Shown piece by piece: positions 47,776-59,429 of a DNA stretch of 64,000 nucleotides. The notes beneath the pieces are model-generated. The model saw nothing but the letters and a program-made list of their open reading frames with translations. It made no database searches and had not been told where the DNA came from. Position numbers and translations under genes: made by a program. Where the stretch lies: assembly GCA_023313575.1 (NCBI GenBank), contig JAJTTP010000001.1:5642001-5706000 (forward strand), in the 5' to 3' direction. Position 1 is the stretch's first letter; each line of letters opens with the position of its first letter. The stretch is from Eutypella sp. D-1 (Eukaryota > Ascomycota > Sordariomycetes > Xylariales > Diatrypaceae).

Positions 47776-48635
47776 GGCGATAACGACAGAATCAAATCGT
47801 TAACGACCAGCAACTGGCGAGGAACAGTAGAAGTAGTGACGATCTTGTCGTCAACTAGAAGGGTTTACCCGCAGACCCCCTTGGTGTGGTGTAGTAGATG
47901 GAATAGACAAGATCGGGGATGTCTTTATCAACCCAACTGCACTTGAGACAGTAGATAAAAGAAGAAGGTGGGTAGAAGGGTAGTAAAAAGGAAGAAGTTC
48001 CCCAAGGTAGGCCCAAAGTAGGTGCGTTGAAATATTGATACCGGGACTGGATCTTACTGTGACACCAGGCGGATTACCTCCAGCTTAGACGGTGTAAGCA
48101 AGATCAAATAGTATTGGTCTTGGCCCTGGTGGTCTTGGATGAGACAAGACAACATTAACTAGATCAGAAGGGAGCTTGCGGAAATGTTTGGGCAACACAG
48201 AATATGTAACAGAATATGTACGAAAAGGAGTGAGCGATCGATCATGAGAGTGAAAAACAGTGAAGGGTCATGTCATACCCGTGAACATCATCGCCTGCAA
48301 TATGGAAGTGAAATAGGTAATTAATCCATCAATAGGACGGGAATCGTGGTATGATGTCAAGTGTACAGGAAATATGAAATCCGTGGATGTTGCCCGGGAA
48401 ATAAAACAAGATAAAACAAGAGGAAGCAACTTACAAGTAAGTATAATAAGTGAGCATCGCACTTTCTTTCTTACTACCCATCACCTCCTCCTACCTTCCT
48501 ATATGCTTGGAGTTTCCTTTGCAACTGCCTCTCTGCTTCTGCCTCTGCCTCTGCCGTGATCCTAGGATGGGTTTCCTTTTTATCTGTCAGCTGGTCAAAT
48601 GATTTCCAGCCTACTTCGTACATCTGACATACCTA

Positions 48636-48654
48636 TTGCCAATTAAATTGGCAA
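48636..48654. promoter_or_regulatory. Palindrome carrying CCAAT on both strands
   Basis: TTGCCAATT and AATTGGCAA are exact reverse complements around one central A, placing a CCAAT box on each strand. CCAAT is the binding core of the HAP/NF-Y complex; use of this site is inference. Confidence 0.45.
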
Positions 48655-49356
48655 GCAGACTGCCAAAAGAAAATGTCTATTTAAATGGAAAAGAAATCCA
48701 ATTAAATTTGTTATTGTATGTACTCCCCCGCCAGAGCCTCTACATATTGTTTGCCTTACTATAAGCAAACATACCTAGCCCTATCAAGCTCTTTAGCATC
48801 CCACCCACTTGGGCAATGGACGGATACATACATACTTAGGTAAAGCGCCCTGTCTATTTTGATACCTGCAGGTTATTCCTGCAGATTATACCTATAGGTC
48901 CATGGAGGTATGTAGGTATATATGCACATGCATTTCTTGCGGGGGGACCACCCACTTGGCCTACATGTATGCATGTAGGTACGGGGTGTACCACAAAATA
49001 ATACATTACTACATACACACACATGAGTAACCGAAGAGATGGATGTAAGACAAGCTCATCAGTATTCCCGCCCGGCTCGCCCATCGACGGCGGCGGCGAC
49101 GACAACGACGCAGCAACCCAAGTTATACTAGACAAGTGTAGGATAAAGAAAACAAAAAGAGAGAGAGAGAAAAAGAAGGTCGTGGGAAGGACCGTCAGCG
49201 GCGGCGGCGCAGAAAGGCCAGCAAAATTGTTTCTCAATGTTTCACTGCTAGCTCTCCCGCTTATTGGTCAGAGCCGGTGGATCCTCGCCCGAAAGGGACA
49301 TCGATTTGAGATTTGTCAGATGCGGTTTCGAAACGCCATGCATCATCCTCTTTACT

Positions 49357-49370
49357 TGCTTGCGCAAGCA
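49357..49370. repeat. 14-bp perfect palindrome
   Basis: TGCTTGCGCAAGCA equals its own reverse complement and is followed by further GCAAG units. Confidence 0.8.
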
Positions 49371-52300
49371 GGCAAGCAAGGCAAGAATCAATTAGAGAGT
49401 GCCGTGCAGAGGCTTACACGTATGTACTTAGATAAGTTGGGTATATGTAGATCAGATCGGCGCGTCATCTCTTCAAGACCTCTCAGTGTAGTCGGATCGC
49501 GATAAGCTGGGCTAGCCTGTTCGGTCTCTGACATTCTCGTGATTGATTTAATATATTGGGTTTTAGTTGGTTTTCTTTTGGCCTTTCTTTTCTGTATTTA
49601 TCAAATGTTCTTTCTTCTCTTTGAGTTTAATATGATTCCTAATCCCCCGCCCTCTCTCGCATTTTGTTCTTCTGTCTGTTAACGTTGCCCTTATCTATCA
49701 CACTTTCCCATTTAAGACATGACATACCTGCCTACCTAGGCATATATAACCTCTCCCCCGCACAGATATACTGGTAAGGCAATAGTTCGATTAGTCGTAT
49801 GGACGGGCCTTTTGTTAAGCCTAGGTCAAGTCCGCGTAAGGTGGACTCATATTAGGGATTTTATAACCCATGCCGACGTTGCCTCGTCCCGATCTAGAAG
49901 CAAAAACTGGTCGGTCGTGACCGTGCTCTTGCTCTCGAGTCATCCTATTATTTGTTGGACTTTAAGGACTGTACCTGGAGTCCGCAATCACACACTTAAC
50001 TACTTAGTCTATATATGCGGTTATATCCAGTGATACGGCTGACGGGGTCAGACGAACGGACATAGCACACTATGGTAGTGGTGGTGGTGGCCAAAGGACG
50101 AGGCCCGCGCCGCCGTCGCCGTGTGGGGACACCTTGGCTTACAGCCAGCTCAGCTCAGCTCAGCCGTTTCTATTTATATAAGTATATGCATATAATTATC
50201 CAATCCGTATGTCAAGCTAAATACCTCAATAGGCTGCCAACCATTTTATCAGATTGATAGACCTCTTAAAATCGTCCGCTGTGCTTTTGGATTACTAAGT
50301 CGTTGCACGCATGCAGTAAGGCAGTATATATCTAGCTAGATCTACGCCGTAAGATGAAGGACGACAGAGGATGGAAAGGCTGCGCTGCACTGCGCTGCAC
50401 TGCGATGCGTTACGCTATGCTGCGCTTTATTGTTTGCCAACGGGGGTTGTTTTCTTTTTCTGACGCCACGCCTATAAAGCCACACGGTTCGATTACTGGA
50501 GAGATAGATAAGTGTGTTGGTGACACCGTTTCAAATGACCGTCAAGCTCACCACTGGTGGACGTCAGCTTGCCCCCCGGCGATTCGGACCCCCGCGAGGT
50601 CTAGGTAATGGCAAGGATGAAGAGCCGCCATCTTGTGTTCACCTAACTAGGACCTTGTCGTCCGCGTCTAGAGCTGTATTTTCAAGCTTGGACGCCTTGC
50701 GAAAATCAAAAAGTAAAAATGGACCAACCGATTTTACGACATGTCGTCTGCGAGTTTAATTGCAGTCGCTAGACGTATTAGTTAGAGGAGGTCGAGCAGA
50801 GTAGACTAATCGACATGCGGGCAGCCTTTCCGCATATCTGAGAGCCTGAATAATGCAATCTCCAAAGTCTTGTCTTGATTAAAGGGAGCGGGAGGGAGAC
50901 AATGCGACCAGTGATGATGGAACCCGAGACCTCTCGGCTCTCTGCTTAGATCGCTGGAATAGTTCTGGCCGCCCGGTCACTTGGGTCGCGTCCCGATTGC
51001 AACTGTCCTGGCCATCTTCTAGGACCGGGACGAGATATAGGCAAGATGAAACGGTTGCTGGTTTGATAGCAGGTGCATTTTCTTTTGGTTAACCTTACCT
51101 TAAACAGGTCTTTCGTCATTTGTCTCGGCTGGCCAACATCACGGGTAATTGAGCACCTGGTGAAAGGCTCTGCATTATCGTCCTCTTGAAGGCCAGCCCG
51201 GTTTGCTTGAAGGGGGGTTAATGAGTTATTTGTAATGAGTGAGGCTCTGCTGGTTCCTTCAATATATATCTGGAGACATGGGGGAAGGTGGGGGCGAGTG
51301 TTCAATAGTACCTAGGTAAGCCGGAGATGGAGAGTCGGCGCTTTCAAGTAGTGATTGTGGGGATGCAAAGCTATCCCGGGATCTGGCGAGTTATCAAATA
51401 TCTCATCCGAGGTACATAGGGGGAGGGGGACTCGGTAGGAGCCAGGTTCCTACTAACCGAAGGTTGAGGTTAAGATGCCTACCTAGGGCAAGTTACTTCA
51501 GTACTCTAGGTAGGTCGCCAAGCAAGTAGCGAATTTGAAACCGTCTAACTATCTGAAACAGCTGCTCCTTGGTTGCAGACGGAGATGGGATGGACTATTG
51601 CGCGCAGCACATACTAGTTACTTGGTAAGGTATCGATAAGCCCGACCATTGGCAGTCGTCATCACCACCAAGACCCTGGAACGCCTTGGAGGGGGCGGGG
51701 CGGGGCGTGGAGAGCAGGAGTGAGGAGCGACAGGGGAGGGGGGGGAGGCTAAGGGAGTCGGCGGGATTACATGTTGTTATAGCCAACTTTCCCGCGCACA
51801 TTTCGCTCTATAATGCCGACTATGCAGAAATAAAAGGCTTGCCGTTCCGTGTATGGAGTATTCGCCGGCAAAAAGTGCCTCCGCATAAAAACCTATCCAT
51901 GAATTACTGTGACTGGAACCTGGTTAATTATGCTAATAAGCTTCCCTAACCATGGAAGCCACCTATCTATCGACCTTGTTTCTCTCGAGCTCGAGCTCAA
52001 GCTCGGAATCGAAGAGCTCTAGCTACGATAATAGCTACGATAAGAGCTAAATGACTTGTGTGAGCTATAGACCTCCGTATATCATCCAGGAAAGAAAAGG
52101 CAATCCGGTTCGTTAGTGCTCGCACTCAGCATAAAAAGAACTCCAGCGATTCAATGGCACAATCGGCGTAACTGAACAAGAGCGACATGCAGTTACGTGA
52201 GTACATAGGAAATCTATTAATCATAGGCAACTAGGTAGCCGTTAATTCTAGATACGAGCGAGATAAAACCGAGATAACCAAGCTGCGAAACAGCTCCAGT

Positions 52301-54990
52301 TTCTTCTCTCGAAATAGATAATGGCCCTGAGGTTACTGGATAGATTGATACTTGGTAGGTACATAGATTCCCCTTCAGGGCTGGTTCCTGGCTTAGGACG
52401 ACCGCAGCTGCACCGATAAAGCCCCGCCTCACCCGCCAATTTTGCGTGTGCAGAGAGGTGCAGGTGGAAGAGTTCCAGCAATGCTGCTATTCATCCATCC
52501 ATCCATTTAAACAGCTGCTGTTCTTATCCGCTCTAGGGGACCGAGGTGACTTGACTGGCAACTAACTCGCCTAGCGTTTTTATATATAACTAGCGCCCCT
52601 TGCCCAGGCTGCTTAGAAGAGACAGAGGCAAGGAGGGCGAACTGGCTGACTGGCAGAAGAGACTGGGCGACCCCTCGGCCCCTCGCTCGTATGTACATAG
52701 CAGGAAAAAAAGGAACTTGCATGTGCCACCCCTCGGAGAACCAATACGAGAGCTCCAAACTCCACTGACACAAGCTGGATGGGGCGCATCTGGTAACTAA
52801 AACCATGCATGTACTTTCCATAGCTAAGGTCCGCCCCACTAACACCCCCCCCCCTCCTCTCCCCTCCCCCATCTTTCTTCATGGCATTGCATGGTAAGCA
52901 TGGATGGATAAATGAATGGATTTTAAGGCAGCAAGAAAACGCCCCGGAGTCAACTACCTAACTGAATCTAACCCCACTAACTCGCATAAACCCTTCGGCC
53001 TCAATTCAGCTGGAGTCTTTTCATTTCATGTCAATTTTGTCCTTCTACCTGCCGCTTCGCTTGCTACCTCTTAATGATGGTTGGGATAAGACGAGATGGG
53101 GATACTGCATCAGGTCTTTCATGTTCCGAATTCTCGTAACGGCGACTTAACTAATCCATCCTGTCTTCGCATATCATATCAGCTTACAGCCTCGTTTACG
53201 GCATCTGCAAATGCATAACCTAGTAACATGCGTAGTAAATACCATAAGTACGAAGTAAGCGCCGGCTTACCTACCAGGTGGGTAAGTACTCAGCTATGGA
53301 CCACTCTGACACATGGACAAAGCCGTCTTATACATACCACATACTTACATCAAAACCTTTAGCTGAAAGGGGGGGCTATACTGCTTCAATATGTCACCAA
53401 CAGCATATGTCAATGATGCTCTCTTTTATTCCCTTTATCCTGGAAGGTTATAGTTATGAAATCCTACTTTATACCGGTGTAATATTGCCTACCAGCTAAG
53501 TACGCTAGTATTTTTAACCAAGGTCGCTTGGGCACCCGCCCGCATTTAGATTTACTTATAAAGAGAGGGGGCTCCCTTAGCACAGCACCCCACCCTTATT
53601 CCACCACTTAGTGCACACTAATTTTGAGCCCTTGAGGACTGAGTCAGAATGGAAGTCAATTCGCTCGTCGACTTTCAGGTATTGTGCGGGCCAATTAATA
53701 GTCGAAAATGCTTGTATTTATCCCTACCTACTTCGTTTCTGTGGAAGCGCGTATTGCCTCTGCAAGAACAGTCAGCATAAACGATGGGCTATGCTGAAAT
53801 GCCGGGCTCATTGCCTAGATACCTATCGACCTACCTACTTGCCTACTTGGGTAGGTGCTTTAAGATAGATGCGTGACCTATAAGTAGTATACATACAGGA
53901 GCTCTTAAATAGATGGATCTAGCCAACCAAACCTTTATAATTGGAACATAGCTATCCCGCCTGCCCAGCTTAATTGATACTCAAATCAACTCGTTCTTTG
54001 ACGAGAAGAAACCGGATTCATTAGCGTCGGAATTGCCCTCGATTATAGTCAACCTAGGATGCGTGATATAAAGGACATTGGGCTGTGGCCTCCAAAACCT
54101 GACTAGGGATATCTTTGTTAGCATGTGGCGATGCCTCCTCTATAACAGCTAAGTAATACACATACAGCGCCCAACTAACTACGAAGTACCTACCTAGGTA
54201 TGCAGGTGAAGAACCTCGCACTCTCCAGCTTTGACTGGAGGTAAGCTACCTAATCTGGAAATAGGCACATGATTGGTAGATCCATCCATGTACATTGTTA
54301 GTTTACATACCTTGTTTTACTTAATAGAGGCAGGTACCATGACCCGGTACCATGCCTTTGTGTGGATAGCTCCTCTGTAAGGGTAGTTACATCGGGTACC
54401 TCGAGCATTTTTGTCACATGGGGCCCGCTATTGCCTTGCCGTCCCAACTTCCCTTCCATCCATGGATCCCATCCCATTCATTATAGATCGCTGTTTTCAG
54501 CGGAGAGTATTCGGAGTTGTCTATATACGGGTAGGTTTTAGATACTTACCTAGCTGGGCAGCTGGGCAGCTCCTACCCGCACGGGGTATAGGGAGGTACT
54601 ACATCCGTACCTAGTAATAGTAGTAGCTGGAGTAGATGTCCAAGTGTACGGTAGATGTACAGTTGGTAGCTAAAGTTACCTAGGGTACCTGCCCAGGTGG
54701 GCAAGGAAGGTACTTTCCAGCCTAGGTACATTACATTACATACATCATGAGGTTGCTCTCGCCCCTCCAGCTCGAGCCAACAACGACGCTATCAGGATGC
54801 CCAGGCGCCCATTTTCAAGTCATTTTTTAACCCACTGGGAAAACCTTGGAGTCCTCTGCCCTCGAGCCCTCGAACCCTCCCCCTCTGAAGCTCCTGTCCT
54901 CACTCTTTGTTCCCAATTGCAGTTTTAATGTTCCGAATGTAGCATCCCAGTACTTGTGCAGACAGATGAAAAAGCTTTCCTTACCTCGAG

Positions 54991-55026
54991 CTACCTACCC
55001 TAGGTGCCTAGGTACATGTAGGTAGA
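54991..55026. repeat. Compound ACCTA/TAGGT inverted element
   Basis: CTACCTA at the left end pairs with TAGGTAG at the right end, with internal CCTAGGTGCCTAGG. It is one of the dispersed elements described in the findings. Confidence 0.75.
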
Positions 55027-55553
55027 TGGATATCTTGTACCATACATACAACATCTTTACTTGCTTAGTACCTCCAAACCTTGACTTACATACATAACAT
55101 ACATACATACCTCCTTCCATTGTACTTACATTACCTACCTTACCCTACTTTAGCTACCAAAGTTAGAGAGTGAGGTACGGGTCATCTTCATTTCAACCAC
55201 AAACAACAAACATCGCAACCTTCAATTTCAAGATATACTCGTGCCTAGGCTCACGGAATTCGAGAAACACACACTTTATAGTAGAGATCGGGAACGTTCA
55301 GTATATACTAGGGTATATCTATATCGATTGAGAGCTCTTATCGACAACGAAATACCGCCGATACGATTGATACGATAACTACGGTACAATACGATAATAT
55401 CAATCTCACGGAGACAAACAAACCCCCCCCGCTTCAATTCGAACTACCAACCCGGACTACTACTTGATTGTTTGACCTACTACTGGAATTGCTGTTTGCC
55501 CTGCCGCCGCCGCCTTGACGCCCTGCTGTTTTGGTGGGGTTGAGTTGGTCAAG

Positions 55554-57369
55554 ATGCCTCCTCGATCCTCACTGACGTCGTCTTTTTCCATTACGGATTC
55601 CAACAATGAGGTGGTTTGTCCTTTGAGGAATCAAGATGGCTCGAGTTGTCGCAAGCGATGCATTGGTGTAAGTGCGCCCCCCTTCCCCTTAGGGGGGGGA
55701 TTATTTATCGCATTCTTGCATTGCCCAGGTGCATTATTATACCATTAAATCATTCCAACACCATTGTTATATTGCGCTTTAATGGGCTGATGGGGCTCCT
55801 GGGTTTGCGACCGTGAGCTCTAGCTCCAGGCGTACTCATCATATACATCTAACACAACACTCTTCTACACACCTCTCACACCTCATGCAACTCATATGTT
55901 ATGACATGTATATTATATTAATATGATTGTCGCCGTGATCAGGAGAAGAGATATCGCTCCATGCAAGAGCATATCCGACGAGCACATCCCGAGCATTACA
56001 TCTCCAAGCTTCCGGCAACCGAAGAGAGCTTCTTGCTCATGATTAACACTCCACCATCTGAGAAACCTCAACCCGGTCAGACATCCGCCGGAGCTGGAGC
56101 CGGAGCCGGAGCCGGCGCCGGCACTCGTTCTCCGCATACGAATCGCGGTGCAATTGATTCCACTAAAGCCTATCCACACGATCGCCATGCACATCTCCGA
56201 GATGATCAGAGCGCCCCAGGAACTCCGAGGCACTTGGATGACCTTTCTGGGCCCTCAATGCTGCCAGCCGCTAGTGCCGCTGCAGCCCTCGCCCAGCTTG
56301 GCCAGCAGAAGCTCGAGTCGGATTGGGACTCCGAAGGGGTATGCGCCAATTTAATCCCTTAACTCGTTCCTTTGTGTGCAATTGCCTCGATTGTCTCAAT
56401 TGCTTCAATTGCTTACGTTGATACGGGGGTTTTAACCATACTAACCAATCCATCTTCACATGTTAGGGATGGCACTCGGACACGGATGGTCGAAGGATCC
56501 CTCGCTCTACGATTGAACTTCCTCCAATTCATTTTAACAATGATCCGACCAGTGACCCCTATCCTCCCCTCAATTCTGTTCCGCGCAGGGAGTTACTCCC
56601 CTCAATTTTGTCCAATTCTCCTCCTGGACGGTCCTCGACTTTGCCGCCTATTCATAGATCGCTTGGTCCCAACCGACCTAGAAAGCAGTCTGTGACGAAG
56701 CGTGGTCATAAGAAGCAGAAGTCCAAGGGCACGGCTGCCGACTGGCTTCGTCGAATCCAGAATGAAGATCGCCTCAAGCCCGGTGGTATGGACCGCAAAG
56801 CCTACTCGGTCGAACCTTCGGCCGATTATGGCAAGAGATGGGAAGACCTCATTGATGCTGCGACGTCGGCAACGGAAGACATCGACGATGACAGGACTCC
56901 AGTAAGTCATGACCAGCGACTTCAATATCCCTCTCTGACTTTCCAGGCTCCGCACTCTCCCGTCTCAATCCACCGCGCCTCCCTGCCCCCTATTACCCAC
57001 CACCAGGCTTTCCATGGTTACCAGGCTTCACCTCTACAACAAGCTCTCACACCACCGCCTTACACCCAGGAACCCCTAGATCCATTCCCATCTGTGGAGA
57101 CCTCTGGGAGTGGCGAACATTTTCACATTGGAGCTGCCGGTCTGTCAGACTCATCCCCCAGTTACTCTGCCCAGAATGTTCACATCTACTGCGCCGCTTG
57201 TCAGGGGGTGTCGAAGCTGAGAGAGTCGTATGCATGCACCGAGTGCATCTGTGGTCTTTGCCGCGTTTGCGTCAATGTCATGATGGAGGAGCAAGGGGCT
57301 ATAAGAAAGTGCCCTCGTTGTGCCACCATTGGCGGGAAATTCAAACCATTCCAACTGGATATCAAGTGA
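55554..57369 (+). CDS. Zinc-finger protein with N-terminal C2H2-like and C-terminal RING-like Cys clusters (about 455-470 aa)
   Basis: Exons are 55554-55667, 55943-56338 and 56467-57369, with GTAAGT and GTATGC donors. Residues 20-56 carry C22, C32, C36, H48, H53 and H56 in a C2H2-like arrangement ending MQEHIRRAHPEHY. A disordered middle with Ala-Gly and Pro/Ser stretches follows. The last 65 residues hold paired cysteines (YCAACQG, YACTECICGLCRVC, RKCPRCA), a zinc-binding RING-like pattern. I know proteins of this layout as conserved in filamentous ascomycetes but cannot assign a function; ubiquitin ligase or transcription-related roles are both possible. Within exon 3, bases 56902-56946 look like a 45-nt in-frame intron (GTAAGT, CTGAC, TTCCAG), giving 455 residues if removed and 470 if kept. 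The 7.8-kb upstream gap is unusually long. Confidence 0.8.
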
Positions 57370-59429
57370 ACCGACGGAGCCGTTCAACACCACATTGTCT
57401 TTTTGGCGCTTCCAACAAGCCGGAACCCAGTCTTTTCATCCCATTGGCTTCCAGATGAACCCCCCCAACCCCTCCATGCTGAAGGAGACGCAACGATAAG
57501 AGGTATGGCCGCTACTTGCCGTGGTCCCTAGCTACTTTGTCACACACTAGCTAAGGCACATAAGTGCCGGGCCAAGATACAAGGACTGCAGATATAACCA
57601 GAACGGCCTGGAAACGGGGATACTACCGAGTTACAGCTTATATATATAGCTTGGACCGTACGTACAGGAAACCTGCAGGCAGCTGATGGGGGCCGAGGCA
57701 TCTGCGCAATCATGATGGACCCGTATATATCCACGCACAGGACCGGCGCTTTTGGAGTTTTCTTTTCTTCCTTTCTTTCTTTTTTTTTTCATATAGACGG
57801 AGTTTGCATGGAGGGAGGCACGGATCGTTCACTATAAAGTCGGCTTTTTTGCAATATTCCCCCTTCCCTTGATGGGATCATTTCTCTCATTTTTCTTCTT
57901 CTTTTTTTCTTCTTCGTTTCTGGCCATCATCACCGTCCTACCTAATCCCTTCTTTAGCTCATGCAGGTATAAAAGGGGAAGAGGGACCAGGGGGTCTGAC
58001 CTCAGGATAGGGGCGGGACCCGTTCTTCTTTTTTGTTTGTTTGTTTGAATTATTACGGCTTTTTTCTTCTTCTTCTTTGTTCTTGCGCGCATTCCTCGAA
58101 ATCATTATTCCCCCAAGGCGTTTTGTCATTTTGATTTTGGCACGACACTGGACTATATCGATTTGAGGGTCGGGCATTCTCTGGATTTCCGCCCCCCCCC
58201 CTTTTTTTTTCTTTACCTCCCTCACTTTTTGATCCTTCTTCGTCTCTCTATATACCAAGGAAATTTTGGCTAGGCCTAATTTTCCGGCATTGGCAAATAG
58301 CGAAACAAGAAAAAAAAGGCCCCACGGACGAGACAGTTTGTTTTTGCACGCGCACTTACTTACCTTACTCTTTCGACGACGGTCTTTTTTTCTCCTCGTG
58401 GAATATATCCCGCTACGCTACGATGGATGGTATAGCAGCAGGAGCAGGAGTAGGGAAGGGAAGGGCAAAAGGGGGGTAGGGGGGGTTGATTTCTTTCTTA
58501 GAAAGGCTGTCTAGCTGGCTGGCTGGTTTTGCCTGCCTGGATGCCACGGATGGACGGAGACGGCTGGGATGTTTATTGTCCTCATGAAATGACTAGATGC
58601 TTGTTTTGCTTGCTTATACACACACACACACATACATGTTTTTGCACATACCATATATATAACTTAGCTTACGACAAAGACTTTTTTGGTAGTTGGTTTT
58701 TTCTGTAATAAGTTCATCGCTGTAATGCAATGGAAAATAAACCTTTTTTGACGATTTCGTCTAGCTGCTACTGCTGCTGGTCTTGCTGCCCGTTATATAC
58801 TTAGGTACTTACTTATATAAGACAATATTATCAGAAGTTACCACCCAAATTTATACCCCTTTATAATCAGGACTGGAGGAGGATGTCGGATACATGACAT
58901 TAAGTAGAGCTGAGTACAATATCATTCATGTGCGGCACGGCACGGCGCCTGGATATCTTTGTTTGGGGTTTCTTATCTTCGAAGTGAAGCGTTGATTAAT
59001 CGATGGCAGGGTATGAAAATTACTTCTCATCCCCAACCATCCACCCCCCAAACCCCTAAACTCGTACTACCCCCCCTAACTCCCTTGTCTTCGTTTCGTT
59101 TCGATGCATTTCCTTTCGAGAGTTTGAGTTGATGCACGGCGAAGAGTTTTGAAGGGGTCTTTCTTTTTCTTTTTCTATGTATCTAGATATAGAACTTTAA
59201 CTAGTGGTCTGGTAGTAGATCACAGCACAGGCAATACATGATTATATGAACTACCTAGCTTCGTGGGAAGGAGGATGTGCATTGCTCCAGTCAGGACTTT
59301 TTACCTTTTATGCATCAGGACCCGTACGTGGGAGAAGGGAGAGGAAGAGCAGACAGACGAGTACAGTTTGGATCCTCGCCAAAGCGGGGATTGTGGAAGT
59401 TATATAAGAGATGCGCAGACGCGCTTTCT
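57370..59429. other. 2.1-kb gap between convergent genes
   Basis: This is the shared 3' flank of the zinc-finger gene and PRP16. It has long T- and C-rich runs (57770-57920, 58020-58210) and a CA repeat near 58618-58631. No gene is seen. Confidence 0.6.

Larger units (their letters stand above)
47776..55553. other. 7.8-kb gene-free region, the largest in the window
   Basis: No supportable gene is found. Short frames such as 49023-49505 (160 codons) have no family marks. The region holds a double-CCAAT palindrome at 48636-48654 with a nearby TTGGCA/TGCCAA pair, a 14-bp palindrome TGCTTGCGCAAGCA at 49357-49370, CAGCT units near 50142-50163 and many ACCTACCTAGGT-type elements near 49729, 51480, 53830, 54188 and 54991. 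No transposon ends or coding remnants were recognised. It lies upstream of both flanking genes, which are divergent, so part may be promoter or long leader of the zinc-finger gene. Confidence 0.6.

Noticed and set aside
49023..49505. 160-codon frame as a gene
   Set aside because: No family mark and no plausible intron partners; it runs across simple-sequence DNA.
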